From contig OX424558.1 in NCBI GenBank assembly GCA_949152475.1, positions 32,188,651-32,252,650 on the forward strand: a stretch of DNA of 64,000 nucleotides, read 5' to 3'. The notes below the pieces were generated by a model, which saw only the letters and a list, made by a program, of their open reading frames with translations, was not told the origin of the DNA and made no database searches. Position numbers and translations under genes: made by a program. This stretch comes from Terebella lapidaria (lineage: Eukaryota; Annelida; Polychaeta; Terebellida; Terebellidae). How positions within the stretch are numbered: position 1 is the first letter of the stretch; every line of letters begins with the position of its first letter. Below, in pieces: positions 23,495 to 35,879 of the stretch.

Positions 23495-23715
23495 CATGTA
23501 TTTAGTGGATGGTTGGGGCCATTTCCTTTGTTGTTGACAGGTTACTATTAAACAGAATTACCAGCAGGTTACTTTTTCGGCAAAGAGGGACCCCTGCACT
23601 GAGTCAGATAATGCACGCGGGCGCGAGTCTCTCGTCAATAGTGGCCTCGTGCCCTTCGGGCACTCGGTCACTATTGGCGAGAGACCCTCGTCCTTGTGCA
23701 TTATCCTATACTTAA
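23495..23715. mobile_element. Inserted hairpin (foldback) element
   Basis: A near-perfect palindrome spans 23607-23705. The outer arms begin GATAATGCAC on each strand, the arms carry CTCTCGTCAATAGTG against CTCTCGCCAATAGTG, and the centre is itself a hairpin (GTGCCCTTCGGGCAC). It is much GC-richer than its surroundings. Block B has no counterpart: homology between A and B stops near 23490 and resumes near 23715 (AGGAAGTAGGCTTTCTAG). The palindrome therefore lies in an insertion of roughly 220 bp. No protein is encoded. The class is unknown. Confidence 0.75.
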
Positions 23716-24082
23716 TATTTTCCTGAATCCAGCGGGAAAAGGAAGTAGGCTTTCTAGACTTTATTTCTAACCCGTCATAGCCCTATTTGCTGATATTTTA
23801 TTTATATGTAATATGTGTTTAAAGCAACTTACTTTGAAAACAGGCATTATTTTTTTAAAACTATATTTCATATTAAACATGTGAAATTACCTCAATGAGA
23901 TGTACGTACATCAAACATTATGTCTGCAACCCAGTCTTTTGCGAAGTTTTGCTCATTTGAACAAGCGGTTCACACTTAAATACAGGAACTGTATCCATCA
24001 CACGCAGATGTAAACAAAGCATAAGTGTAAGATGTACCGACAATTCATGCACACCACTGTATATCACTGATTATTTTCAGTG
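23716..24082. repeat. Tail of repeat unit, block A, and linker
   Basis: Positions 23725-23825 (GGAAGTAGGCTTTCTAG, TTGCTGATATTTTATT) match 28065-28160, the end of block B. The rest is AT-rich linker with nothing recognised. Confidence 0.65.
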
Positions 24083-25530
24083 AAATTAGCCCAAGGCTTC
24101 TATCCAAAATTTGATCCAGCAAGTCAATGTCAACGAAGTTCATACACAGCAAAAGTAATGGGGAGTCTTAGGCATAAATTAGAATAAAACATTACTGGAG
24201 GACCTAGAACAAATAGGCCCGTAGATTGTCATTCTTCATTTAAATAAATTGAAATTTTCTTTTGGTAGTAAAATTGAAAGGTAGTAAAACAGCAACAGAT
24301 GCTTCAGATTTGGAAAATCTAACAATGCAAAAATGTCAACTACCAATATTGTAATCTGAGACGAAGTGTATTTGGCAGTGATAACGCTGTTGACAAAAAT
24401 GACATGCGAGGTAAAGATTGAATTGCCACTTAGTAGATCTGCATAACATTTATGCTTTGGTTTTGTACTGAGTAATGTGAAATGTAGAAAAAAGACGGTC
24501 CGTGTGTCTGATTGATATCATTCATATCTCGCTTGGATTCATATCTTGGATCTTGGGGATTCACCAAAGTCTCAGACTCCAGTGACGAATTGAGTAATAA
24601 CTTGATCAAGGTTGCAAATATACATTACAGTCTTCCGTGACCTGTCAGAATCAGGCATGTTCTTTTACATGACTAAACAACATCAGTGGGGCTACTGAAA
24701 TTTCTAGGATGCAAAGTTGTTTTGTAGATGTACCCATTAATTAAATTTGTTATGTGAACGACGGAATCACATCAATTATATTTTATGGTGGCGCCAATAG
24801 GATATCATGTGTATCATGGTATGTATTTTATTTCATACACAATAGTGACGAGGTATGCAGAATAGAGCGAATATGAAGAAAATGAACCTATATACCAAAT
24901 ATGTAAACGAAAAACCCCCAAAATATGTGATACACTGTTTGTAATCAAAATTTGTTTTGAATGTCTCATTTCTTTGTTCTTTTAATGTCTCGTTCATGTC
25001 TCATTTGTGTATGGACCTAAACAAAGATCATATATTTTGCCCACTACCTTACACTCACACATGATAGGATTGAATATATGAGACGTATACAGAGTATTTC
25101 TCAGATCCCATTTTTATAATTATGCATAAAATGCAATGAGCTAGAGGAGAAAATACAGTGTCACGTCAAGTGGTCTAAATAGACTGTCACGATTCTGTTA
25201 ACATATGGGACTTTAACCAGCTACGTGAGGAATTTCAAAACACTGACAAGATAATGTTGATGGTATGTGATCAGGTGTATAATATATAGATATATATATA
25301 TATATTTGGAGTTTGCTCAATTCCAATCTGAGGCTGGTGATTAATAAGGAATGGTTAGATTGTACAAGGAAGTTAATCCCAATGAAGCTGTCAGCAGACT
25401 AATTAACATTGGCGATGATATACTGGACATGCTAGCGGATATGACTGTTAGTGAATTTGCTGGTGAGAGGAAACGCCCACACGGTTGTTAAGCTAATCCT
25501 ACTTCATTCCAGTGTGCTCAGTACAGTCTT
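24083..25530. repeat. Module Y, block B
   Basis: This matches 20928-22400 in the same orientation with many small indels. It contains a short (TA)n run at about 25285-25304 that is shorter in block A. Confidence 0.85.
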
Positions 25531-26753
25531 GAAATAATGTAATTAAATAACGAAACTATTTATGGATATTACGATCAATTTTGCACGAACATGTAATTTA
25601 TTTTTAGATACATTGTTAATAAATTATTTCATTCAATTTTATTTCACCTGATTGTTTGTAATTGGGTGACCGATTAATCCTGTTCTCATTATCTCTATGT
25701 TTTCGAACTCGATGAGCGGTATCCACGAAAGCATGTAATTCTGAAAAAGGAACAAAATTCAAACCACTCAGCACATATAATATCATGATGCTTCAATTAC
25801 ACCTCCGTGATAAAACCTGCATTCAGGCATAATTTACGAACGTACGGTAAACTCCAGTACATCTTGATTATGTTTTAGACCAGATCACCCTGGCGTGCTT
25901 CCTAAAATATCAGATATGTGCGTTTAAAGTGGCCCGTCTAGTGGGCGAGTCCTACACACAGTCTCATGACGTCATTGGTATTTGTCTAAATACCGTGGCA
26001 ACCTTCAATGTAGGCAGGCCAATCATTCTCTATCCACTGTTTGCATACACGATTAACGGCAATTTTCTAAGTATCTGTTGTCGAACTGTGCCCATTTCCT
26101 GTATATTCCCGGCTATCTCTAGATGTACTTTCAAGTTTGCGTGACAAACAAGAATGCTAAATTTGGCTGATTTTAAAATTGATTCCAATTTAAGTATCAT
26201 CCATATGATGACCCAATAACTTATTTTCGATCACCACGAGGTCGGATATGAACATAATACAATACATACTAGATTTAATGAGAACAAATCAAACGCTAAA
26301 CACAAAAAATAAGTTATCATATAAAGATAGTATTACTAAAACTTGATGAGCACAGGCGACAATCTCTTGGGTTGCATATCATATCTGGTTTCGTTTCAGA
26401 ATTGACAGTGCACAAAACATGAATTATTACTTCAATTCAACAAGATCAAGGTGCTGTTTCCAGCACCCCTTTGCCAGAGGCCTGAATACACACGGCACAA
26501 TTTCTCACGACGACTCTTTCTGAGACGAGTAATGTCCCTTGAACCGTTGAACCACAAACTCTCGAAATTTAATGAACCATTCTGTTCATCAATGGAATAA
26601 GGCTTGAGTGCTGCAATATTGCCTGTGAAAATAATTTCCGATGTAAAATGTCGTAGAATTGAATCGATGCAAGTTTTATTGATAATAAAATTGGAACATG
26701 AATAAAGTATTGCTGGCTGCAAGGAAATCCTTCCAAACGCTTCGTTGATGATT
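25531..26753. repeat. 1223-bp tandem duplication, unit 1 (module Z)
   Basis: The next 1223 bp repeat this unit almost base for base; only a handful of differences were seen. Unit 1 begins in TTGAAATAATGTAATTAAAT and the second unit starts with the same word directly after TTGATGA, so the join lies in a short TTGA microhomology. The repeat contains a whole Z module. The identical 71-codon frames at 25929 and 27152, and the 96-codon minus frames ending at 26432 and 27655, are by-products of the duplication. Confidence 0.95.
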
Positions 26754-27976
26754 GAAATAATGTAATTAAATAATGAAACTATTTATGGATATTACGATCA
26801 ATTTTGCACGAACATGTAATTCATTTTTAGATACATTGTTAATAAATTATTTCATTCAATTTTATTCCACCTGATTGTTTGTAATTGGGTGACCGATTAA
26901 TCCTGTTCTCATTATCTCTATGTTTTCGAACTCGATGAGCAGTATCCACGAAAGCATGTAATTCTGAAAAAGGAACAAAATTAAAACCACTCAGCACATA
27001 TAATATCATGATGCTTCAATTACACCTCCGTGATAAAACCTGCATTCAGGCATAATTTTCGAACGTACGGTCAACTCCAGTACATCTCGATTATGTTTTA
27101 GATCAGATCACCCTGGCGTGCTTCCTAAAATATCAGATATGTGCGTTTAAAGTGGCCCGTCTAGTGGGCGAGTCCTACACACAGTCTCATGACGTCATTG
27201 GTATATGTCTAAATACCGTGGCAACCTTCAATGTAGGCAGGCCAATCATTCTCTATCCACTGTTTGCATACACGATTAACGGCAATTTTCTAAGTATCTG
27301 TTGTCGAACTGTGCCCATTTCCTGTATATTCCCGGCTATCTCTAGATGTACTTTCAAGTTTGCGTGACAAACAAGAATGCTAAATTTGGCTGATTTTAAA
27401 ATTGATTCCAATTTAAGTATCATCCATATGATGACCCAATAACTTATTTTCGATCACCACGAGGTCGGATATGAACATAATACAATACATACTAGATTTA
27501 ATGAGAACAAATCAAACGCTAAACACAAAAAATAAGTTATCATATAAAGATAGTATTACTAAAACTTGATGAGCACAGGCGACAATCTCTTGGGTTGCAT
27601 ATCATATCTGGTTTCGTTTCAGAATTGACAGTGCACAAAACATGAATTATTACTTCAATTCAACAAGATCAAGGTGCTGTTTCCAGCACCCCTTTGCCAG
27701 AGGCCTGAATACACACGGCACAATTTCTCACGACGACTCTTTCTGAGACGAGTAATGTCCCTTGAACCGTTGAACCACAAACTCTCGAAATTTAATGAAC
27801 CATTCTGTTCATCAATGGAATAAGGCTTGAGTGCTGCAATATTGCCTGTGAAAATAATTTCCGATGTAAAATGTCGTAGAATTGAATCGATGCAAGTTTT
27901 ATTGATAATAAAATTGGAACATGAATAAAGTATTGCTGGCTGCAAGGAAATCCTTCCAAACGCTTCGTTGATGACT
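26754..27976. repeat. 1223-bp tandem duplication, unit 2 (module Z)
   Basis: Second unit of the duplication. It leaves the repeat at TTGATGA followed by CTCCCTAAAG, which continues the sequence expected from block A (near 23410), so the unit lacking a neat continuation is unit 1. Near identity indicates a very recent event or an assembly copy-number error. Confidence 0.95.
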
Positions 27977-28590
27977 CCCTAAAGATGCGCATTCCGAGCC
28001 AAACTAGGAGAAAGATCATTTGTTTGTACATGTATTGATTTATATAATATTTTCTTGAATCAAGTGGCAATAGGAAGTAGGCTTTCTAGTCTTTACTTTT
28101 TACTCAACATAGCATATACGAATATTTGCTGATATTTTATTCATATGCAATTAGTGTTCAAATGATTAACAACCATTCGGGACCATATGCGTATTATGGT
28201 CTCTTCGTTACATGTCTGATATGAAGCGCTTCACTATGTTCGCTCATCTTTAAGTGATGGTACCAATTTCGTTACCTCCCACCACCCACCACCCCCGGAC
28301 ACGCACCGTGACACACGTAACAATTAATCCTGCTGCTGTGTTGCTCGTTTGAACCAGTGACAGAAATAGGTCCAGAGTTATGACATTATCATCAACGTCA
28401 CTTAAAACGGTTTCTAGTGTATCTTCAAATTATTTTTTGTGTGTTGATATACACACTATATTCACTCGTGAATCGATATGTATATACGCATATATATTAT
28501 AACAAGCTTGTACTTTCGACAAACCCTGCCGTCCACATTGCAAAACATATGAAACAAAGTGGCTCTCGTTCTCACCTGACATTTCTCTCA
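27977..28590. repeat. End of block B and unassigned linker
   Basis: Positions 27977-28160 match 23410-23490 and 23725-23825. The remainder holds a C-rich patch (28275-28300) and AT-rich DNA with nothing recognised. Confidence 0.55.
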
Positions 28591-29400
28591 CGCTGAAGAG
28601 GCAGATATTGATAGAAAAAGAAACCCACCCATCTTTAGGACAACGCCGATTGGGCAGATTGATTACACGTGTTCATCATATCACCTGAGAAGACATTAGC
28701 TATGAGTAAATACCTAGTTGAGTGTGTTGCTTGATCTGTCAGCTGATTCAATGTCAAGAAGTCCCTTACCAGGTCACGTAATGCCAAGAAAGTAAATGTA
28801 GTTTGAATGGTAATTACCTAACTTCTGACATTGCCTGTGCGCATAGGTCGATGACTGCATGGTCATTATAACGTGACTAGACGCACATATGCCACAATAG
28901 ATTTGATGGATCTCATATGACATACAAGCACTCCTGTTCTGAAGGGGATATTGGCGCTTTATCTACCGCATTCTCTTCTTACACCTACTCTACAAGACGT
29001 TTCTCTAGCCCACAGGAAGTTTACCGAGAAAATGCACATCGTTAAGCCATACAACTGCATTTTGTTTCACTGATTTTGTCACATCCACCTGCAGTTCAAT
29101 GTCATCGAAAGATGTGCCAGATAGAGTCCGAAATGGCGTCCATATGTGCAGCTAGATATAATGTTAATTAATATATATCGAGCAAAATGTCCATAAGTGA
29201 TATTTTTGTATCCCTCACAGGTAGTCTAAATTGTAATACTCGTGTGAAAAGATTGTCTTAACAGAGACTGGAAAACCAACCCTCAAATTTCAGAACTGCA
29301 TTTTTTCACCGGAATCAGTCACATTTTTTTAAAGAGACGAGAATAAAAAAAACATTTGAAATAATCCCATCCTGAATTATTTGTTAGTATTTTTGTGCAG
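28590..29400. repeat. Modules X and W, copy
   Basis: X (28590-28800) matches 20560-20840. W (28880-29300) matches 31780-32280, with GGGGATATTGG, ACACCTACTCTACAAGA, CATCGTTAAGCCA and GTGCCAGATAGAG in the same order. No coding capacity. Confidence 0.7.
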
Positions 29401-29439
29401 CAGTTAATTACACAATGGAGTCGTCAGCCGATTGATGGC

Positions 29440-30400
29440 AATGGCGATAATATACTGGACATGCTACCTTAATACAGTGTTAGTTAGTTCTTCCGTTCAA
29501 TTGTATTTCACCTGATTGTTTGTAACTGAGTGACCTATTGATTTATTTCCCATCATCTCTAATTTGTTCAGCTCACTGAGCAGTATTCGAGAAAGCATGT
29601 AATTCCGAGGACGAGAGAAATATTTTAGACTTAGCACATATCATGGCAAGATGCTCACCGCAGTAGATTATTCGTCAAACTCGTGGGATAACCTTTGGCA
29701 TTCAGGTGTTATTATCCATCTTACTCGAGTAAATCTTGATATTGTTTGATACCTGGATGACCCTGGCAGTATCAACCCATGATCTGCGAGACATATAGCG
29801 GATATGTGCGTTGAAGTACAACTGACAGGATGAGGCAATGCTTGATTTTTGATCGCCATAAGATTGAACATAATTCTACAACATTTAGGATCGATTGCAT
29901 TGTGGACGTCGTTATAAAAAAGTATTTTGTATGTAGATAAGTTAAAATCCGGATGCGTTTCATCACTGAGTGGTGAACAAAAATACTAGTAACTCAAGTT
30001 TCTCTATCTGACTGCATACAGGATATTGATTTTCAAGATGAAAATTAATCAAACACTCCATAACTATGCTTATTCGATTTGGTTCCACAATTTACAGTAT
30101 AAGAAACGTGAGTTATTACATTAACTCAGCAGTCCAGCATTGTCGTTGGTACTCCTTATCAGAGAAATGAGGGTACGCGACACAATTTTCTGCGAGGATC
30201 TTTTCTGGAATGAGTAATATCCCTTCAACCCACGAACTCCAATCTCTCAAAACCTAATGAATCATTTTGTACATCAAAGGACGCAGGGTTTGAGTGTTGC
30301 AGTACTGCCCGTTAATTTCCGTCATTGAATTCAATCGACGTAAGTTTTAATGATAAGAAAGGGGGATATCAATGATGATTGACCCTGGTTTAAATCATTG
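29440..30400. repeat. Repeat Z, copy
   Basis: This begins with GGCGATAATATACTGGACATGCTA, found also at 22266 and 25410. It then follows the Z series: TTCACCTGATTGTTTGTAA, GAGCAGTATTCGAGAAAGCA, ATGATGAATCATTTTGT-like words on both strands and TTTTAATGATAAGAAA. About 75-85% similar to its neighbours by eye. Confidence 0.75.
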
Positions 30401-30505
30401 TGTTTGTGCATTACTTCATCACGTGTATGGAAACAATCACGTGTTAAAAGCTGTACAAAGAAACTATTCATGGCTGGTACAATTGCTATTTTAAAAAGAC
30501 ACCAG
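30400..30505. other. Linker between Z copies
   Basis: This contains GAAACTATTCATGGCTGGTAC, which is repeated in altered form at 38505-38530 just before another Z copy, so it belongs to the leading edge of that Z subfamily. Confidence 0.5.
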
Positions 30506-30509
30506 TGCT

Positions 30510-31530
30510 GTCTTAATACACTGTTAGCTAGTTCTTCCGTTCAATTGTATTTCACCTGATTATTCGTAATTGGGTGACCGATTAATTTATTTTCCATCAT
30601 TTCTGAATTTCTGAGCTCAATAAGCAGTATTCAGGAAAGCATGTAATTTCGAGGACGAAACGAAATGTTTCAGGCTTAGCACATATCATGGCTCACTGTA
30701 ACAGATTTTTTGTCAAACGATTGGGACAAAGCATTTGGCATTCAGATGTTATAATCCAGATATGTTATAGCGAATATGTTCGTTGATGTGCAACTGACAG
30801 GATGAGGCAATGAATAATTTTTGATCGCCATCAGATTGATTGCATGTGGACGCCAATAAAAATAGTATTTTTATGCATATAGATTCAAATCCGAAAGGGG
30901 TTTTATCACTGAGTAGTGAACAGAAATGCTAGTGACTCATGTTTCTCTATTTGACTGCATACCGGATATTGATTTTCGAGATGACACGTCATCAAGCACT
31001 CCATAATTATGCCTAATTGGTTCCACAATTTACAGTACAAAAAACGTGAGTTATTATCTTAACTCAGCAGTCCAGCAATGTCGTTGGTATCAGAGAAATG
31101 AGGGTACTGGACATAATTTTCTACGAGGGTCTTTTCTGGAATGAGTAATGTCCTTTGAACCCACGAACCCCTAGCTCTCGAAACCTGATGAATCATTTTG
31201 TACACCAATGGACGCAGGGTTTGACTGTTGCAGAACTCCCCGTTAATTTCCGTCATTGAATTCAATCAACGTAAGTTTTATTGATAAGAACGGGGGATAT
31301 CAATGACGATATCCCACTTAAAGGGATATTTAATTGATGTGATATTAATTTCCAGTGTAAAATGTCGTAGACTTTAATCGATGCAATTTTATTGATAATA
31401 AAATTGGAACATGAATAAAGTATATTGCTGGCTGCAAGGAAATCATTCCAAACCCATCGTTGATGACTCCCACATTGGAAGAAAGATAATTTGCTTGTAC
31501 ATGTATGTGAAACTAAATTGATTTATATAA
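30510..31530. repeat. Repeat Z, copy (composite)
   Basis: This follows the copy at 29440-30400 closely up to about 31310, then switches to a second Z-type ending (GTAAAATGTCGTAGA to GGAACATGAATAAAGTA) that matches block B. The switch suggests unequal recombination between Z copies. Confidence 0.7.
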
Positions 31531-31539
31531 TTATTTCCT

Positions 31540-32290
31540 GGATCAAGCTTCATTTTTAACTCGTAAACGCTTCAACGTGAAGCTGTAAATTACAAGCCTC
31601 TGGTTTCCCACAATACACGCGAGTGGTCGTTGCCCACATTGTAAGAATAAATTCGAAATATTTATTTGTCATAGCATGCATGAATATTTGCTGCCAGGTC
31701 AAGTAATGCCAAGAAAGTAAATGTTGATTATTACTCAACTTAATATGCATGTGCATGCAAATGCATGTGCGATAGTTTGCATGGTCATTATAGCGTGACT
31801 AGACTAGATACGATGGATCTCTTATGCCATATGAGTGCGGAATGAAGGGGATATTGGTCCTTTATCTATCATACTTTCTTCACACCTACTCTACAAGAGG
31901 TGCATGACAATGGTCAATATTAGTTTTATTTAAATTCCAGAAAACTCAGTCAAATATTAGCCCATGGCTATGGAAGCTGCACATCGTTAAGCCACACAAC
32001 TGCGTATCGTTTCACTGAATTTGCCGCTTTCACCTGTCAAGTTAAATGACACCATTTGAAGGTGTGCCAGATAGAGATAGTGTCCTAAATGCCATCCATA
32101 TGTGTAGCTAGATATATTGTTACGTAAACGATATCGAGCAAGGTGTCCATAAGTGGGGTTTAGCCCATTTTCGGCCTTTTGGGATTACAATTTGGGCCTC
32201 TAGAGCAATTGAAGACATTTTGTACACAGATAGTCTGAAATGTAATGCTTGTGTGAAAAAAATGTATTGACAGATAGTCCTTGTACTGAA
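31540..32290. repeat. Partial X and module W, copy
   Basis: The word GGTCAAGTAATGCCAAGAAAGTAAATGT at 31697 is the end of X. W follows at 31780-32280. The stretch 31540-31690 shows nothing recognised. Confidence 0.65.
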
Positions 32291-32399
32291 AATATGTCTC
32301 AGTTTAATTGATTATACATGTCACATCGAAGTTAAACTGGGAGCTATTGATCGTTGTTTGCCATCCACGTCCACTTTTTATCTACATAAGCAAAACTTA

Positions 32400-32740
32400 T
32401 GAACAACATTCAATGCCTTGCGACGATCTTTTCTGGCATGAGTAATGTCCTTTAAAGCTTTGTGAACTACAAACTCACGAAACTATATGAACTATTCTAT
32501 TTAGTGGAATCAATTTTATTACTACCAGTGAAATTAATTTCCGTTGTACATTGTAGAATGTCATAGAAATTAATCAATGGGAGTTTTATTTATAAGAAAC
32601 GTGGAGCGTGAATGAAACGATTTGCTGGCCTCAGGGAAATCATTTCAAATTTATCGTAGATGACTCCGAATGATGCCTGCAAACATTATTTTCATGGTGG
32701 ACGAATCTATCGACATCAGGATGTAATATTGCCAATATAA
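32400..32740. repeat. Repeat Z, 3' part only
   Basis: This matches the right third of Z (CGACGATCTTTTCTGG, AATGTCCTTTAA, AAGAAACGTGGAGCGTGAATGAA) and ends like the copy at 14340-15180 (CATGGTGGACGAATCTA, CGACATCAGGA). Confidence 0.65.
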
Positions 32741-33241
32741 GTGTAGATTTAGAGCATTTTTAAGATATTGTCTTTCAAGACACTGCCGTAGATTCCATTG
32801 CTAATTTGTTAAATTGAATAATTTAATCTATGTAATTGTCTTTGATCCCATAATTTAGAAATCGTTATTCTGTTCACTGAAACATGAGCTGGTTATATAG
32901 ATGATGTTGTTAAATAAATCATTCAAAATGAACTTGGGCATCCGTTCAACGGCGAGGTTCATATGCACGGCATCAACAATATAAATGACAAAATGTTGAA
33001 TGGATCATGATTGTGAATTGGACAACATGTCATAATGACTTACGCCTAAATAAAGATGGATCATGTTGAGGGATATTGCAGCAATGACGATACTGGGGGG
33101 GGGGGAGGGAGGGTTCAGACGAATTATTCATTGATAGGTGGTGGGGGCAAGACATAAAAAAAATTGTCGGTGATGGGGTGTTGATGAAATTAAATTGCAC
33201 GGGTGCTGGGGTCCGAAAATTTAAAATTGGTGGGGACTGTC
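32741..33241. other. Non-coding stretch with G-rich tract
   Basis: Nothing coding. A run of Gs at about 33095-33108 and further GGTGGGGGC/GGTGGGG words make a G-rich patch on the plus strand. Confidence 0.5.
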
Positions 33242-33242
33242 T

Positions 33243-33630
33243 CTACTGGACAGAATCTTTACCTTGCTGAGCCCAATAGTAAATGTTTTTTGCCTTAACT
33301 ATTTTATTGTGGTCAATAATAGAGTTAACTAGTAAAACTAATGTTAACTTATTCAGTTACAGCCATGAAATCCCTACTGGACAGAACCTTTACCTTGTTG
33401 AGCCCAATAATAAATGTTATTTGTCTTAACTATTTTTATTGTTGTTAGTAATAGAGTTAAAACTAATGATAACTTATTCAGTTACAGCCATGTAATCCCT
33501 ACTGGACAAAACCTTTACCTTGTTGAGCTCAGTAATAAATGTTTTTTTTCTGTCTTAACTGTTTTTATTGTGGTCAATAATAGAGTTAACTAGTAAAACT
33601 AATGTTAACTTATTCAGTAACAGCCATGAA
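33243..33630. repeat. 125-131-bp tandem repeat, three units
   Basis: Units start at CTACTGGACA at 33243, 33374 and 33499, each running through TTTACCTTG, AATAAATGTT, TTAACTATTTTATTG and ending in CAGCCATG. Spacings are 131 and 125 bp. A fourth, more diverged unit lies at 34992-35120, beyond the LINE fragment. Confidence 0.85.
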
Positions 33631-33631
33631 A

Positions 33632-34790
33632 TTTCGATGTTATATGTGTTAGTGAAACGTGGCTCAACGCATCCATAACAAATCAAGAATCGGTGGATAT
33701 TCTGTTACTAGTATACGAAAGGATCGAAATCGGCATGAAGGCGGCATTCTCATGTATGTTTTTGACATTTTACCAGTATTGCCTAGGCAAGCACTCCAGG
33801 CTGATAATATAGAATGTCTATGGATTCAAGTCGGTATAAGTAGTAGAAATGCACTGATCTCCGTATATTACCGTCCTCCTATACCATGACCAAATATGAC
33901 TCGGAGCGCTGAATTTTTCATTATTCGCTGGTGACTTCAATGACAGGTGTGCTGATTGGAATGAATCACACCCCAACAGCGAATTGGAGTTGAATTTATT
34001 TGACTTAATAAATGCTAACAATTTGTTTCAGTTAGTTTCAGAACCTAATAGGTATACAGAAACAAATGCTAGTTTGCTAGACTTAATCATCACAGATACT
34101 CCAGGTTGTGTGTCGAATGTACAAATTCACTCGCCAATATCAAACTTGGACCACTGCATAGTATCGTGCAGTCTCGCTTTTTCCTGCGCACATGACCGTT
34201 CTTTTACCCGCGATATATGGGAAAATTCAAACGCTGACTATGGACATTTGAAACAGTCTCTGGAGAACTTTGCTGTGAATCTGAAGATGTAGACATACGG
34301 GCTAATATGTTTACTGATTTCATACTGGCAGAAGCGAGCCGCCATATTCCAAATAAAATTGTAAAAATAAAACCTAGAGATAAGCCTGATATAACCAGTG
34401 CATGTCGATACGCCGACAGTGTGCGAGGGACCGTTGACACAAGAGATATCGTCGCTCGGGAAACCCGATTCATTACGAAATATACAAGGAAAAACGCAAG
34501 CGGGCTAAACTTGTCAGGTCCTCAGCAAAACAAGCTTTAATACAATCAAAAGATGGTGAGCCGTCTTGACAATATCTCAACTGCCAAAGAATTTGGGGGA
34601 AATTGCTAAATCCTTATTGGGTGTTAAAATGGAGTACCTACTTTATTTTACTTAACAATGGCGAGGTTTATTCCACCAATATAGACAACGCCACTCTATT
34701 GAATGAGTATAATTTGCAAAACAATCCTCAATATTTGACCCACCGAATGCGCTCCCACCCCTGAGATTTATGATTCCTGCTATTTTACGA
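33632..34790 (+). pseudogene. Decayed LINE fragment: endonuclease domain and linker
   Basis: Spread over several frames are recognisable pieces of a non-LTR retrotransposon endonuclease: ICVSETWL at about 33636, GGILMYV and VYYRPP near 33745-33885, AGDFN near 33925, then a long open piece (33984-34292) with LFDLINANNLFQLVSEP and SNLDHCIVSC (the SDH-like segment, here NLDH). Linker sequence follows, including NNGEVYSTNIDNATLLNEY near 34655. The reverse transcriptase domain is absent. Several frame changes and stops make it inactive. It differs clearly from the intact LINE at 15682 and represents another lineage. Confidence 0.8.
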
Positions 34791-35284
34791 AATCTAAAAG
34801 TTGACGCGACACATGTACAACGAAACAGCGTTTTATGTGAATCCTGCTTCTGTGTTGCCTACACCGAGTAACCATGCTAAGTACTCACTCGTTCTGTACG
34901 AGGAACGTTACCTATGTGCATATGTTAAATGGCGTGTAACAATCCTCGAAAAACAAATTACGTTTAAAATAAAAACAAACAAAAAAACACAGCCATGAAA
35001 TCTTTATTGCACAGACATTTAATCTTGTTGACCCCAAAAATAAATATTTCTTGTCTTAACTATTTTTTGCGGTCTATAATAGATTTAACTAGTAAATTTA
35101 ATGTTAACTTATTCTGTAATATTATTCTGTTTTCACCAAAAACATCAGTTCTCTATTCTGTACAAGAATCCTGTGCTATTTGCTTTCATAGTACAGGTTA
35201 TTGTAGTGATCACAGATGTCAAAGTGAGTATTTTAATGATCGTAATAAGCCTGCTAACTAACTAATATTTATTTCATCATTCTG
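34791..35284. repeat. Fourth 125-bp repeat unit and flank
   Basis: The unit at 34992-35120 restarts at ACAGCCATGAAATC, the same word at which the array is interrupted near 33620. This is consistent with insertion of the LINE fragment into the array. The rest is unassigned. Confidence 0.6.
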
Positions 35285-35362
35285 AAAAACAGGAGGTTTC
35301 TTGTGACTGTCTTTTTCATCGAGAAAAACAGGAGGTTTCTTGTGACTGTCTTTTTCATCGAG
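35285..35362. repeat. 39-bp direct duplication
   Basis: Two exact adjacent copies of a 39-bp unit containing AGGAGGTTTCTTGTGACTG; the second copy ends in CATCGAGCG. Confidence 0.95.
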
Positions 35363-35429
35363 CGTGTCAGATTTCATCGAAAACTCCCACCCACAGAGTG
35401 TTCACAAACCATGTGTGCTAAACAGGCCA

Positions 35430-35815
35430 ATTTGAGCACAAAATGTGTCGCTAATCGGCCAATCAGATTGCTATGGCAACCAAAATCGATTGGTGTCGTG
35501 ATTTTGCCATGAGACGGTTCAGATTTCACCCTGTAGAGCGCTCGCAAGAAAGTGTCTGCGGCTGACGCGGCGGCGCGACGATCGCAAATCCATACTATCC
35601 GCCGACCTTCGTTTGGGGGATACAATTAATGAGGTCCAATTCAATACTCTTTGTTACAGATATATGTCAATGTAATAAAAATGAAGTGAAATGCAACCTC
35701 ATTTTGTTTCCCTCGATTCCATGTTTTCTCATCAATACGTAGTTATCAGTCAACCAATGAATACAAAGTAGGGAGTCATTGTACAGTTGCTCTGCTAGTT
35801 GCCAAGCAACCACAC
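35430..35815. promoter_or_regulatory. CpG-rich patch with CCAAT and RFX-type X-box words
   Basis: Unlike its AT-rich surroundings, 35520-35620 is dense in CpG (GACGCGGCGGCGCGACGATCG). Just upstream are GGCCAATCAG (a CCAAT box) and ATTGCTATGGCAAC (35467-35480), and downstream GTTGCCAAGCAAC (35798-35810), which fits the RFX X-box pattern GTNRCC-N(0-3)-RGYAAC. Such a cluster could be a promoter of an unseen gene or of a degraded element. No adjacent exon is recognised, so the call is tentative. Confidence 0.3.
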
Positions 35816-35879
35816 CACTTCAAGTGGTCTGTTAGCACTGTTAAGCATTCCTAGCTGTCCGAATTTCTGTGAACAATGG

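Noticed and set aside
26432..26722. 96-codon minus frames repeated in Z copies (26432, 27655, 23091)
   Set aside because: The frames change length and phase between Z copies, so there is no sign of protein-level conservation.
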